DNA of 64,000 bases from Sphingomonas naasensis (GCF_004792695.1 NZ_SRXU01000004.1:349920-413919); one strand, 5' to 3'. Positions 8,358-17,655 are shown, counted from the first letter of the stretch. Made by a program: numbers and translations. Notes: generated by a model from the sequence alone, not told the origin.

Positions 8358-10136
8358 ATGGCTGCACCTGTACTTGCATATGAGGGCCTCGGGCTGATCC
8401 AGGGCTCGGGCTGGCTGTTCCGCGGGCTCGACCTCTATATCGGCGCGCGCGACCGGCTGGCGCTGATCGGGCGCAACGGCGCGGGCAAGTCGACCCTGCT
8501 CCGGCTGATCGCCGGGCGGATCGATTGCGACGAGGGCCGCCGCACGATCCAGCCGGGGACGCATGTCGTGCTGCTCGAGCAGGATCCGCAGGTCACCGGC
8601 TTCGCCACCTTGCTCGATTTCGTCCTTGCCGGCGACGACGCCCCCGAACGTCACGAGGCAGAGGCGATCGCCGGCCAGCTCGGCATCGATCTCGGGCGCG
8701 AGGCGGCCACCGCCTCGGGCGGCGAGCGCCGCCGCGCCGCAATCGCGCGCGCGCTGGCGCAGAACCCCGACGTGCTGCTGATGGACGAGCCGACCAACCA
8801 TCTCGACATCGCCGCGATCGACTGGCTCGAGAGCTGGCTGAGCCGCTACAACGGCGCGTTCATCGCGATCAGCCACGATCGCACCTTCCTTACCCGGCTG
8901 ACCAAACAGACTTTGTGGCTCGACCGCGGGACGATCCGCCGCGCCGAGATCGGGTTCGGCGGGTTCGAGGCGTGGACCGATCAGGTCTATGCCGAGGAGG
9001 AGCGCAACGCCCAGCGGCTCGACGCCAAGCTCAAGATCGAGGAGCATTGGCTGCTTCGCGGCGTCACCGGCCGCCGCCGGCGCAACCAGGGCCGGCTCTC
9101 CAAGCTCAAGGAAATGCGCGCCGAGCGCGCCGCGATGATGGGGCCGCAGGGCGCCGCCAAGCTCGCGATCGGTTCCGACGATGCCCAGACCAAGGTGGTG
9201 ATCGACGCCAAGAACATCACCAAGCGCTTCGGGGACCGCACGATCATCAAGGATCTGACGCTGCGGGTCACGAAGGGCGACCGGATCGGCGTGGTCGGCA
9301 GGAACGGCGCGGGCAAGACGACGCTGCTCAGGCTGCTCACCGGCGAGCTCGCCCCCGACGAAGGCAGCGTGCGGCTGGCCAAGACGCTCGACGAAGTGAT
9401 CATCGACCAGCAGCGCAGCCTGATGGACCCGACGAAGTCGGTGCGCGACGTGCTGACCCAAGGCGGCGAGTGGATCGAGGTGCTCGGGGTCAAGAAGCAC
9501 ATCCACGGCTATCTCAAGGAGTTCCTGTTCGAGCCCAATCTCGCCGACGCGAAGATCGGCACGCTCTCGGGCGGCGAGCGCTCGCGGCTGCTGCTCGCGC
9601 GCGAGTTCGCGCGGCCTTCGAACCTGCTGGTGCTCGATGAGCCGACCAACGATCTCGACCTCGAGACGCTCGATCTGCTCCAGGAAGTGATCGCCGACTA
9701 TGAAGGCACCGTGCTGATCGTCAGCCACGACCGCGACTTTCTCGACCGCACGGTGACGGTGACGCTCGGGCTCGACGGCAGCGGCAAGGTCGATGTCGTC
9801 GCGGGCGGCTATGCCGATTGGGAGGCGCGCCGCACGCAGCGCGTGGAGCCGAAAAAGGCGACGGCGCCCAAGCCCCCAGCCGAGGCGCCGAAGGCGAAGG
9901 CGACCAAGCTCAGCTACAAGGATCAGCGCGACTATGATCTGCTGCCGAAGCGGATCGAGGAAATCGAGGCGCAGATCGCGAAGGACGAAGCCGCGCTCGC
10001 CGATCCCGATCTCTACACGCGCGATCCCGGCAGGTTCGCGAAGCTGGGCGACGCGATCGGCAAGCTGCGCGACGAGAAGGACGCCGCCGAGCTGCGCTGG
10101 CTCGAGCTGGCCGAGCAGGTCGAGGCGCTGGGCTAG
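8358..10136 (+). CDS. ABC-F family ATPase, Uup-like
   Basis: Soluble ribosome-associated ABC-F protein of 592 residues with two nucleotide-binding domains and no membrane segment. First domain: Walker A GRNGAGKST at 38-46, signature SGGER at 120-124, Walker B LLMDEPTNHLD at 140-150. Second domain: Walker A GRNGAGKTT at 314-322, signature SGGER at 404-408. A basic linker joins them and a charged coiled-coil tail occupies roughly 505-590, as in Uup. ATG 8358 is chosen because it begins the conserved first strand; an in-frame upstream start at 8304 would only add unconserved residues. Its stop shares the CTAG tetranucleotide with the convergent kinase gene. Confidence 0.92.
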   Translation: MAAPVLAYEGLGLIQGSGWLFRGLDLYIGARDRLALIGRNGAGKSTLLRLIAGRIDCDEGRRTIQPGTHVVLLEQDPQVTGFATLLDFVLAGDDAPERHEAEAIAGQLGIDLGREAATASGGERRRAAIARALAQNPDVLLMDEPTNHLDIAAIDWLESWLSRYNGAFIAISHDRTFLTRLTKQTLWLDRGTIRRAEIGFGGFEAWTDQVYAEEERNAQRLDAKLKIEEHWLLRGVTGRRRRNQGRLSKLKEMRAERAAMMGPQGAAKLAIGSDDAQTKVVIDAKNITKRFGDRTIIKDLTLRVTKGDRIGVVGRNGAGKTTLLRLLTGELAPDEGSVRLAKTLDEVIIDQQRSLMDPTKSVRDVLTQGGEWIEVLGVKKHIHGYLKEFLFEPNLADAKIGTLSGGERSRLLLAREFARPSNLLVLDEPTNDLDLETLDLLQEVIADYEGTVLIVSHDRDFLDRTVTVTLGLDGSGKVDVVAGGYADWEARRTQRVEPKKATAPKPPAEAPKAKATKLSYKDQRDYDLLPKRIEEIEAQIAKDEAALADPDLYTRDPGRFAKLGDAIGKLRDEKDAAELRWLELAEQVEALG

Positions 10137-11188
10137 GCCTCGAGATCGACGGTGACCGTGGTCCCTTCGGGCCCGGTCTCTACTCGCATCGTGCCGCGCG
10201 CCTGGCGGACGAAGCCGTCGATCAGCCGCTGGCCGAGCCCGCCGGCCCGGCCCCTGGTGCGGGTTTCCGCGCTCATCCCGATGCCGTTGTCGGTCACCGT
10301 CAGCCGCCAGCCCGGCGCCTGCGCGGCAAAGCGCACCTCGATCAGGCCGCCCTCGCGCCCGCCAAAGGCATGCTTGGCGGCGTTGGTGACGAGCTCGTTG
10401 ACGACCAGCCCGATCGAGACCGCGCGGTCGCGCGGCAGCGCGCCGTGATCCGAAGCGCAGTCGAGCGTGATCGCCCCGCGCAGGAACAGCGCCTCCGACA
10501 GCGCGGCGCACAGCTCGTGGAGATAGGTCGCCATGTCGACCGCCCCGGGCGTCGCGCCGCCGCGATAGAGATGGCGGTGCGCCCGGGCGATGCTCTCGAC
10601 CCGGGCGAGCGCGCTGCCCAGCGCATCGGCGGTCTCGCCGTCGCCGGCGCGGCGGCGCTGCATGTCGAGCAGCGAGGCGACGAGCGTGAAGTTGTTCTTC
10701 ACCCGGTGGTCGAACTCCTCGAGAAACAGCTCGCGATCGGCGATCTGGCGGTCGCGCTCGTGCGCGGCGCGGCGGACCGAGCGGCGGAACATCTCGGCGA
10801 GCGCCACGGTGATCGCGGCCGAGATCACCACCGAGGCCAGTGTCACGGCCTGTTCGGGATTCTCGAAGCGGAACGCGCCCTTGATCGGATAGAGATAATA
10901 CCAGCCGAACCCGATCGATACCGCGCTCGTCGTCACCCCGGCGAGCCCGCGCGCGAACAGCGTGGCGATCATCGCCGCGGGGAAGATGAGCGTGAAGATC
11001 GCGGCGCCGGGCACCAGCGCGTCGAGCAGCGAGCGGATCAGCGCGGCGCAGGCGGTGGCGAGCAGCCCGATCGCGATCGACGTGACCCAGCGCGGCACCC
11101 AGGGCGCCAGCCAGTCGGGCAGATCAAGTTCTCCGAGGCGCCCCATAGTCGCGGGATGAGGCGGCTGCGCGGGCGGCAAGTCAAGCAT
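10133..11188 (-). CDS. HisKA_2-type membrane sensor histidine kinase
   Basis: 351-residue kinase with an N-terminal block of about four hydrophobic helices (roughly 33-135, resembling DUF4118 sensor regions) and a HisKA_2 catalytic half. Phospho-accepting His161 is in EFDHRVKNN, the hallmark of this subfamily; the N box is VNELVTNAAKHAF and the G boxes are TDNGIGM and GGLGQRLIDGF. There is no response regulator nearby, so it is an orphan. In alphaproteobacteria such kinases often feed the PhyR/EcfG general stress response; that link is only inference here. Its stop codon shares CTAG at 10133-10136 with the ABC-F gene. Confidence 0.88.
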   Translation of the reverse strand: MLDLPPAQPPHPATMGRLGELDLPDWLAPWVPRWVTSIAIGLLATACAALIRSLLDALVPGAAIFTLIFPAAMIATLFARGLAGVTTSAVSIGFGWYYLYPIKGAFRFENPEQAVTLASVVISAAITVALAEMFRRSVRRAAHERDRQIADRELFLEEFDHRVKNNFTLVASLLDMQRRRAGDGETADALGSALARVESIARAHRHLYRGGATPGAVDMATYLHELCAALSEALFLRGAITLDCASDHGALPRDRAVSIGLVVNELVTNAAKHAFGGREGGLIEVRFAAQAPGWRLTVTDNGIGMSAETRTRGRAGGLGQRLIDGFVRQARGTMRVETGPEGTTVTVDLEA

Positions 11189-11221
11189 CGGTGACGGCGA
11201 AGTTGATCTCCATCAATATTT

Positions 11222-12031
11222 TTACAGCGATTTGCCCGATCTTCCGGCGAGATCGACAACATATTGCCATGCGACCCGCCCGGACCGACTCCCGCGTCGC
11301 GTTGCCCAATTGATCGCCTCGGCCGGATCGAATTCGAGGCCGTGCGCTTCGGCATAGCCGCGGACGATGTCGACATAGATGTCCTGATCGATCGCGTGGA
11401 AGCCGAGGCTCAACCCGAAGCGGTCGGCAAGCGCGAGGCTGTCGTCGACCGAATCGCGCGGATTGATCGCGCTCGCCTGCTCGGCGATGTCGCGCGGGAT
11501 CAGATGGCGGCGGTTCGAGGTGACGATCAGCCTTGTATTGGCCGGCCGCGCCTCGGCCCCGCCCTCGAGCAGCGAGCGTAGTGCGCGGGCGTCGCCGGCG
11601 GCGTCGAAGCCGAGATCGTCGAGGAAGATCACGAACGGCCGCGCCGATGCGGCGAGCAGCGCGAACAATTCGGGCAGCGCGTCGAGATGCTGGGTGACCG
11701 CCTCGACCAATGCGAGATTGCCGCCCGCCGCCTGGACTGCGGCGACCGCGCTCTTGACCAGGGCCGACTTGCCCGTGCCGCGCGCGCCCCAGAGCAGCAC
11801 GTCCTGCGCGGCATGCCCCCCGGCCAGGCGCCCGAGGTTGGCGACCAGCGCATCGCGCTGCGGCGTCATGCCGCGGAGCATCGCGAGCGGCAGCGGCGCG
11901 AAGGCGCGGGCGGCGGCGAGGCTGTGCCCGCGCCAGACATAGGCGGGATGGGCGAGCGGATCGGCAGGCGGCGCGGGCGGCGGGGCGAGGCGCTCGAGCG
12001 CTTCGGCGATGCGGGTCATCGGGTCGGTCAT
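11222..12031 (-). CDS. DUF815-family AAA-like ATPase
   Basis: 269-residue ATPase of the DUF815 family (also annotated as ATP-binding protein). Walker A GARGTGKSA lies at 82-90, Walker B in the stretch FVIFLDDLGFD, and a sensor-1-like TSN follows in LIVTSNRRHL, after which IPRDI and the aspartate-rich DSVDDSLALADRFGLSL are typical of the family. No function is firmly assigned to DUF815. It lies downstream of mutS on the same strand, separated by a 248-base region rich in inverted repeats, and 33 bases before the HisKA_2 kinase gene, with which it may be co-transcribed. Confidence 0.88.
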   Translation of the reverse strand: MTDPMTRIAEALERLAPPPAPPADPLAHPAYVWRGHSLAAARAFAPLPLAMLRGMTPQRDALVANLGRLAGGHAAQDVLLWGARGTGKSALVKSAVAAVQAAGGNLALVEAVTQHLDALPELFALLAASARPFVIFLDDLGFDAAGDARALRSLLEGGAEARPANTRLIVTSNRRHLIPRDIAEQASAINPRDSVDDSLALADRFGLSLGFHAIDQDIYVDIVRGYAEAHGLEFDPAEAINWATRRGSRSGRVAWQYVVDLAGRSGKSL

Positions 12032-12060
12032 CGCGGGCGGCTATAGGATGCGCCGGACCG

Positions 12061-12224
12061 AAATCCTACGCCGCTGCGCGAGTCGCGTAGGATTTGCGGG
12101 GCCTGGAGTCGCAAGAGTCGCGATCAAACGACTCTTGCGTTGCGCGGATTGGAAATATTGTTGCGTCGGAAAATCCAACAAAACGGATCGACGATGTCAA
12201 AGAGCCGACGGGATTGTGACATCG
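12061..12224. other. Cluster of inverted repeats between mutS and the DUF815 gene (possible structured RNA or terminators)
   Basis: Four inverted repeats follow each other: AAATCCTACGC 12061-12071 with GCGTAGGATTT 12085-12095 (11 of 11); CGCAAGAGTCG 12110-12120 with CGACTCTTGCG 12129-12139 (11 of 11, 8-base loop); TTGTTG 12158-12163 with CAACAA 12176-12181; and CGATGTCA 12192-12199 with TGACATCG 12217-12224 (8 of 8). GAGTCGC also occurs three times as a direct repeat at 12080, 12106 and 12115. The region is more AT-rich than its surroundings. No ribosome-binding site leads a plausible protein. It could be serial terminators for mutS or a small structured RNA. Confidence 0.5.
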
Positions 12225-12279
12225 GCCGCGCGTGTAGGACAGTTCGCGTTCGTCACCCCGCCGCGCGCGGGAGCGGCCC

Positions 12280-14886
12280 TCACGCCCCGTCCGCCGCCAG
12301 CCCCTTCAACCGGTACAGCGTCTCGAGCGCCTCGCGCGGGCTGAGCGCGTCGATGTCGAGGCCGTCGAGCTCGGTGCGCAGCGCGTCGACCTTTTCCTCC
12401 TCGGCCTCCGCCGCTGCGGCGAACAGCGGCAGATCGTCGAGCCCCGCGGCGATGCCGCCGGTCTTCGCGCGGCCGGCCTCGAGCTTGTCGAGCACGGCCT
12501 TGGCGCGCTTGATCGTGAGCGGCGGCAACCCGGCGAGGCGGGCGACGGCGAGGCCGTAGCTGCGATCGGCCGGGCCCTCGGCGACTTCGTGGAGCAGGAC
12601 GAGATCGCCCTTCCATTCGCGCGCGCGGACATGGTGCAGCGTCAGCGCGTCGCAGCGCTCGGCGAGGCGGGTGAGCTCGTGATAATGGGTCGCGAACAGG
12701 CAGCGGCAGCGATTGTCCTCGTGGATCGCCTCGACCACCGCCCAGGCGATGGCGAGCCCGTCATAAGTCGAGGTGCCGCGGCCGACCTCGTCGAGGATGA
12801 CGAAGCTGCGCGGCGTCGCCTGGGCGAGGATCGCGGCGGTCTCGACCATCTCGACCATGAAGGTCGAGCGGCCGCGCGCGAGATTGTCCGACGCGCCGAC
12901 GCGGCTGAACAGCCGGTCGACCAGCCCGAGCGTCGCCGAAGCGGCGGGGACATAGCTGCCGGCCTGGGCGAGCACCGCGATCAGCGCGTTCTGGCGCAGG
13001 AAGGTCGACTTGCCGCCCATGTTCGGGCCGGTGACCAGCCAGAGCCGCGACTCCTCGGAGAGCTTGCAGTCATTGGCGACGAAGCGCCCGCCGGTGCGCG
13101 CGATCGCTTCCTCGACCACCGGGTGGCGCCCGCCCTCGATCTCGAAACAGCCATGATCGACCAGCGCCGGACGTGCCCAGCCGCCCTCGGCGGCGCGCTC
13201 GGCGAGGCCGGCAGAGACGTCGATCCGGGCGAGCGCGTCGGCGGTGGCAGCGATCGCCTCGCGGCGTTCGAGCGCTTTGGCGGTGAGATCCTCGAGATGC
13301 GCCGCCTCCGCGGTGAGCGCATGCGCGCCGGCCTGCGTCACCTTGAGCGCGACGTCGTGGAGATCGGGGGCGTTGAAGCGCACCACGCCGGCGAGTGTCT
13401 GGCGATGGGTGAAGCCGCTCTCAGGCCTCATCAGCGGATCGGCGGCGCGGGCCGGAACCTCGATATGATAGCCGAGCACGCCGTTGTGGCGGATCTTGAG
13501 AGCGGCGATGCCGGTGCGCGCGCGGTATTCGGCCTCGAGCGCGGCGATCGCGCGGCGGCCGCCGGCGCCGGCATCGCGCAGATCGTCGAGCGCGGCGTCA
13601 TAGCCTTCGGCGATATAGCCGCCATTGGATGCGTCGATCGGCGGCTCGGGGACGAGCGCGCGTGAGAGCAGGTCGATCAGCGCGCCGTGCCCGCGCAGCT
13701 GCGGCGCCAGTTCGGCGAGGAGGCGCGGAGGCTCGGCGATCGCGTCGAGCCGCTCGCCCAGCCGCCACGCGCCGTCGAGCCCGTCGCGCAGCTGGCCGAG
13801 ATCTCGGGGGGATCCGCGCCCGGCGGCGAGCCGGCCGAGCGCGCGGCCGATATCGGGAAGCGCGCGCAAAGCGCCGCGGACGAGATCGCGCAGCCCCGAA
13901 TCGTCGTGGAGGCGTTGGACCAGATCGAGCCGGGTCTCGATCGCGGCGCGGTCCATCAGCGGCGCGGCGATGTCGAGGCCGAGCAGCCGCGCGCCGGCGC
14001 CGGTGACGGTGCGGTCGACTGCGTCGAGCAGGCTGCCCTTGCGCGTGCCGGCCTGGCTGAGGCTGAGCTCGAGGCTCTCGCGGGTGGCGGCGTCGATCGC
14101 CATCGCCGCGTCGGTGCGGCTGAGGCGCGGCGGGCGCAGGAACGGGAGCGATCCCTTGGCGGTGTGGTCGAGATAGGCGACCAGCCCGCCCGCCGCGGCG
14201 AGCGCCGCGCGCGAGAAGCCGCCGAACCCGTCGAGCGTGGCGACGCCGAACAGCCGCTCCAATCGCGCCTCGCCCCCGGCGCTGTCGAAATCGGGCTTCG
14301 GCCGCGTCGCGGTGGCGAGCTCGGCGAAGCCGGTGCCGTCGCAGGCGATCGTCTCGGCGGGGTTGAGCCGGGCGAGCTCGGCGGAGACGCGATCGGGACT
14401 GGTCTCGATCACTTCGAACCGGCCGGTCGAGATATCGGCGCAGGCGATCGCCACCCCGGTCGCCGCCTCGCCGATCGCGGCGCACCAATTGGCGCTGCGG
14501 CTGTCGAGCAACGCCTCCTCGGTGAGCGTGCCGGCGGTGACGACGCGGACGATCGCGCGGTTGACCAGCGCCTTGGAGCCCATCCGCTTGCGCGCGGCCT
14601 CGGGCGTCTCGGTCTGCTCGGCGACCGCGACGCGGTGCCCGGCCTTGATCAGCCGGGCGAGATAGCCGTCCATCGCATGGACCGGCACGCCGCACATCGG
14701 GATGCGCTCGCCGTCATGCTCGCCGCGCGCGGTGAGCGCGATGTCGAGCACCGCGCTGGCGATCCTGGCGTCGTCGAAGAACAGCTCGAAGAAATCGCCC
14801 ATCCGATAGAAGAGCAGGCAGTCGCCGGCCTCGGCCTTGAGACCGAGATATTGCGCCATCATCGGAGTGGGAGCCGCGGAGGACAT
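12280..14886 (-). CDS. mutS: DNA mismatch repair protein MutS
   Basis: Mismatch-recognition ATPase that starts methyl-directed repair with MutL. The 868-residue product is close to the E. coli length of 853. The mismatch-binding loop FYRMGDFFELF near residues 26-36 carries the Phe-X-Glu motif; the lever and clamp domains follow; the ATPase has Walker A GPNMGGKST at 620-628 with Lys626, and the Walker B/signature region DEVGRGTSTYDG, then FATHYHELT. ATG 14886 is chosen over an upstream start at 14925, which would add 13 unconserved basic residues. It is divergent from maeB across a 460-base region that holds a large palindromic element. Confidence 0.96.
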   Translation of the reverse strand: MSSAAPTPMMAQYLGLKAEAGDCLLFYRMGDFFELFFDDARIASAVLDIALTARGEHDGERIPMCGVPVHAMDGYLARLIKAGHRVAVAEQTETPEAARKRMGSKALVNRAIVRVVTAGTLTEEALLDSRSANWCAAIGEAATGVAIACADISTGRFEVIETSPDRVSAELARLNPAETIACDGTGFAELATATRPKPDFDSAGGEARLERLFGVATLDGFGGFSRAALAAAGGLVAYLDHTAKGSLPFLRPPRLSRTDAAMAIDAATRESLELSLSQAGTRKGSLLDAVDRTVTGAGARLLGLDIAAPLMDRAAIETRLDLVQRLHDDSGLRDLVRGALRALPDIGRALGRLAAGRGSPRDLGQLRDGLDGAWRLGERLDAIAEPPRLLAELAPQLRGHGALIDLLSRALVPEPPIDASNGGYIAEGYDAALDDLRDAGAGGRRAIAALEAEYRARTGIAALKIRHNGVLGYHIEVPARAADPLMRPESGFTHRQTLAGVVRFNAPDLHDVALKVTQAGAHALTAEAAHLEDLTAKALERREAIAATADALARIDVSAGLAERAAEGGWARPALVDHGCFEIEGGRHPVVEEAIARTGGRFVANDCKLSEESRLWLVTGPNMGGKSTFLRQNALIAVLAQAGSYVPAASATLGLVDRLFSRVGASDNLARGRSTFMVEMVETAAILAQATPRSFVILDEVGRGTSTYDGLAIAWAVVEAIHEDNRCRCLFATHYHELTRLAERCDALTLHHVRAREWKGDLVLLHEVAEGPADRSYGLAVARLAGLPPLTIKRAKAVLDKLEAGRAKTGGIAAGLDDLPLFAAAAEAEEEKVDALRTELDGLDIDALSPREALETLYRLKGLAADGA

Positions 14887-14986
14887 GCGGCCCCGGGTTA
14901 GCCGAAGCGGCCGGGCGATCAACACCCGTGCGGTGGATTTCCTGGGGACAAAGGGGAAGGCTGCGACCGAAGCCTGTCTCTGATCA

Positions 14987-15154
14987 CGTCATCCCGGAAG
15001 CCAATTTTCGCCAAATCTCCGATTTGGCCAGCAAATTGCGCTGTCCGGGATCCACCGGGAGGCAATGGCTGGTGGAGCGGTGGATCCCGGACAGTAAGGC
15101 TTTCCAGCGTAAAACCTGGCGGTTTTCCGGGAAAGCCTAACTTCCGGGATGACG
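14987..15154. repeat. Large nested palindromic intergenic element (family D)
   Basis: Outer arms CGTCATCCCGGAAG 14987-15000 and CTTCCGGGATGACG 15141-15154 match over 14 bases. Inside are CCAAATC/GATTTGG at 15011-15027, CTGTCCGGGATCCACC 15041-15056 with GGTGGATCCCGGACAG 15079-15094 (16 of 16), and AGGCTTTCC 15097-15105 with GGAAAGCCT 15130-15138. The whole can form a clover-leaf cruciform. This element fills most of the gap between mutS and maeB. A partial copy of the family C repeat seen at 40.9 kb follows at about 15205-15253. No gene is visible in either. Confidence 0.8.
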
Positions 15155-15257
15155 GATCTGGTCGGGCGGGACCGAACCTCGATGGCATCCCGGCGGGCGC
15201 GTCTTCGGCTCGCACCCACCCGCTACCCCTTCCTGGCAGGGAGGGGCAAGGAGAAGC

Positions 15258-15271
15258 TGGTAGCGCTATCA
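15258..15271. promoter_or_regulatory. LacI/GalR-type operator upstream of maeB
   Basis: TGGTAGCGCTATCA fits the LacI-family pattern TGnTAnCGnTAnCA at every fixed base, with one arm difference from a perfect palindrome. It is followed by an AT-rich stretch (ATATTTTCGTATA) that could hold the -10 region, and lies 80 bases before the maeB start. Similar palindromes serve sugar-responsive LacI repressors in Caulobacter. No LacI-type gene is in the window, so the regulator would act in trans. Confidence 0.5.
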
Positions 15272-15350
15272 TATTTTCGTATACGCCGGTTTCCGGACGA
15301 GTTGCGGCCCCCGGATGCCGCTCCTAAAGGAATGGTATCAGGAGAGGTGC

Positions 15351-17609
15351 ATGGCTGAGGAATCGAACGTCCAGTTTTCGGAGCGCGAGGCGCTTCTCTA
15401 TCATTCCGAAGGCCGGCCGGGGAAAATCGAGATCATCGCCTCGAAGCCGATGGCGACCCAGCGCGATCTCGCGCTGGCCTATTCGCCCGGCGTCGCGGTG
15501 CCGGTGCGCGCGATCGCCGAGGATCCGGCGCTCGCCTATGACTATACCGCCAAGGGCAATCTGGTCGCGGTGATCTCCAACGGGACCGCGATCCTCGGCC
15601 TCGGCAATCTCGGCGCGCTCGCCTCCAAGCCGGTGATGGAAGGCAAGGCGGTGCTGTTCAAGCGCTTCGCCGATGTCGATTCGATCGATCTCGAGCTCAA
15701 GACCGAGGATGTCGACCGCTTCATCGACGCCGTCGAGCTGATGGAGCCGAGCTTCGGCGGGATCAACCTCGAGGACATCAAGTCGCCCGAATGCTTCGTG
15801 ATCGAGCAGACGCTGCGCGAGCGCATGAACATCCCGGTGTTCCATGACGACCAGCACGGCACCGCGATCATCGCCGCGGCGGGGCTGATCAACGCGCTCC
15901 ATCTGACCGGGCGCGACATCAAGAATGCGAAGTGCGTGATGCTCGGCGCCGGCGCGGCGGCGATCGCCTGCGCCGAGCTGATCAAGGCAATGGGCTTGCC
16001 GCACGACAATCTGCTGATGCTCGATCTGACCGGGGTGATCTATCAGGGCCGGCAGGAGAGCATGAACCAGTGGAAGTCGGCGCATGCCGTCGCCACCGAC
16101 AAGCGCACGCTGGCGGATGCCCTCGACGGCGCCGACGTGTTCTTCGGGCTCGCCTCGGCCAATTCGCTGCCCGCCGAGCTGCTCAAGACGATGGCGCCCA
16201 ACCCGATCATCTTCGCGATGGCCAATCCCGATCCCGAGATCAGCCCGCCGCTCGCCAAGGCGGCGCGCCCCGACGCGATCATCGCGACCGGGCGTTCGGA
16301 CTATCCGAACCAGGTCAACAACGTGCTCGGCTTCCCGTTCATCTTCCGCGGCGCGCTCGACGTGCGTGCGACGACGATCAACGACGCGATGAAGATCGCC
16401 GCGGCGCGCGCGCTCGCCGAGCTGGCGCGCCAGCAGGTGCCCGAGGAAGTCGCGCTCGCCTATGGCGTCCAGCACAGCTTCGGCCCCGACTATATCATCC
16501 CCGCGCCGTTCGATCCGCGGCTGATGGAGATCGTCCCCGCCGCAGTGGCGCAGGCGGCGATGGATTCGGGGGTGGCGACCAAGCCGATCGAGGATTTCGC
16601 TGCCTATCGCCAGTCGCTTCGCGCCCGGCTCAACCCGACCACCTCGGTGCTCACGCTCGCCTATGAAGGCGCGCGCGCCAATCCGAAGCGGGTGATCTTC
16701 GCCGAGGCCGAGGAGGAAGTGGTGCTGCGCGCGGCGATCGCGTTCAAGGAAGGCGGCTATGGCACGCCGGTGTTGGTCGGGCGCGAATCGGTGCACGATC
16801 GGCTGCGCGCGCTCGGCGCCAACCCGGACGAGTTCGAGCTGCACAACAGCGTCAATTCGCCGTTGGTGCCCGAGATGGTCGAGTTCCTCTACACGCGGCT
16901 CCAGCGCCGCGGCTATCTGCGCCGCGACGCCGAGCGCATGGTCAATCGCGACCGCAACATCTTCGGCGGGCTGCTGCTTCAGCTCGGCAAGGCCGATGCG
17001 ATGATCACCGGCGTGACGCGCACCTGGGCCGAATCGATGCGGCAGGTGAAGCGCGTGATCGATCCGCAGCCGGCGCGCACGCCGTTCGGGATGCACGTGC
17101 TGGTCGGCCAGTCGCACACCGTGTTCATCGCCGACACCACGGTCAACGAGCGCCCCAATGCCGAGGAGCTCGCCGACATCGCCGAGGGCGCGGCGCAGGT
17201 CGCGCGGCGGATGGGGCACGAGCCGCGCGTGGCGTTCCTCAGCTATTCGAACTTTGGCAATCCCGAGGGGCAGTGGCTCGACAATGTCCGCGGCGCGATC
17301 AAGGTGCTCGACGGGCGCACGGTCGAGTTCGAATATGAAGGCGAGATGTCGCCCGACGTCGCGCTCAATCCGCGCCAGATGGCGAACTATCCGTTCTGCC
17401 GCCTGTCGGGCCCGGCCAACGTGCTGATCATGCCGGGGCTCCAATCGGCCAACATCTCGGCCAAGCTGCTCCGCGAGCTCGGCGGCGACTCGACGATCGG
17501 GCCGATGCTGATCGGGATGGAGAAGCCGGTCCAGATCGCGCCGATGACCGCCAGCGCGAGCGAGCTGGTGACGCTGGCGGTGCTGGCGGCGGGCGGGATC
17601 GCGCGCTGA
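15351..17609 (+). CDS. maeB: NADP-dependent malic enzyme with C-terminal phosphotransacetylase-like domain
   Basis: Converts malate to pyruvate, CO2 and NADPH; in MaeB-type enzymes the extra C-terminal domain resembles phosphate acetyltransferase but is regulatory, sensing acetyl-CoA. The 752-residue product matches the 760-residue E. coli MaeB. Seen: SPGVAVPVRAI and YDYTAKGNLVAV near the start, FHDDQHGTAII in the malic domain, a Rossmann motif MLGAGAAAIA, and from about residue 430 the PTA-like domain with ANPKRVIFAEAEE. ATG 15351 follows GGAGAGG at 15341. With aceA and acnA it forms the pathway for growth on C2 compounds. A LacI-type operator lies upstream. Confidence 0.95.
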   Translation: MAEESNVQFSEREALLYHSEGRPGKIEIIASKPMATQRDLALAYSPGVAVPVRAIAEDPALAYDYTAKGNLVAVISNGTAILGLGNLGALASKPVMEGKAVLFKRFADVDSIDLELKTEDVDRFIDAVELMEPSFGGINLEDIKSPECFVIEQTLRERMNIPVFHDDQHGTAIIAAAGLINALHLTGRDIKNAKCVMLGAGAAAIACAELIKAMGLPHDNLLMLDLTGVIYQGRQESMNQWKSAHAVATDKRTLADALDGADVFFGLASANSLPAELLKTMAPNPIIFAMANPDPEISPPLAKAARPDAIIATGRSDYPNQVNNVLGFPFIFRGALDVRATTINDAMKIAAARALAELARQQVPEEVALAYGVQHSFGPDYIIPAPFDPRLMEIVPAAVAQAAMDSGVATKPIEDFAAYRQSLRARLNPTTSVLTLAYEGARANPKRVIFAEAEEEVVLRAAIAFKEGGYGTPVLVGRESVHDRLRALGANPDEFELHNSVNSPLVPEMVEFLYTRLQRRGYLRRDAERMVNRDRNIFGGLLLQLGKADAMITGVTRTWAESMRQVKRVIDPQPARTPFGMHVLVGQSHTVFIADTTVNERPNAEELADIAEGAAQVARRMGHEPRVAFLSYSNFGNPEGQWLDNVRGAIKVLDGRTVEFEYEGEMSPDVALNPRQMANYPFCRLSGPANVLIMPGLQSANISAKLLRELGGDSTIGPMLIGMEKPVQIAPMTASASELVTLAVLAAGGIAR

Positions 17610-17655
17610 CGGGCCGCGCCCGACGGCGCAAGCCCGGACCATAATCGCCGCTTGC

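Noticed and set aside
8307..10511. Long minus-strand open frame opposite the ABC-F gene
   Set aside because: Rich in Arg, Asp, Ala and Gly with no domain pattern; it is the GC-driven mirror of a well-conserved ABC-F gene.
12009..12344. Open frame across the hairpin cluster after mutS
   Set aside because: No ribosome-binding site, Arg/Cys-rich product, and the sequence is better explained by its inverted repeats.
15324..17642. Long minus-strand open frame opposite maeB
   Set aside because: Antisense shadow of malic enzyme; His/Arg/Asp-rich with no family motif.
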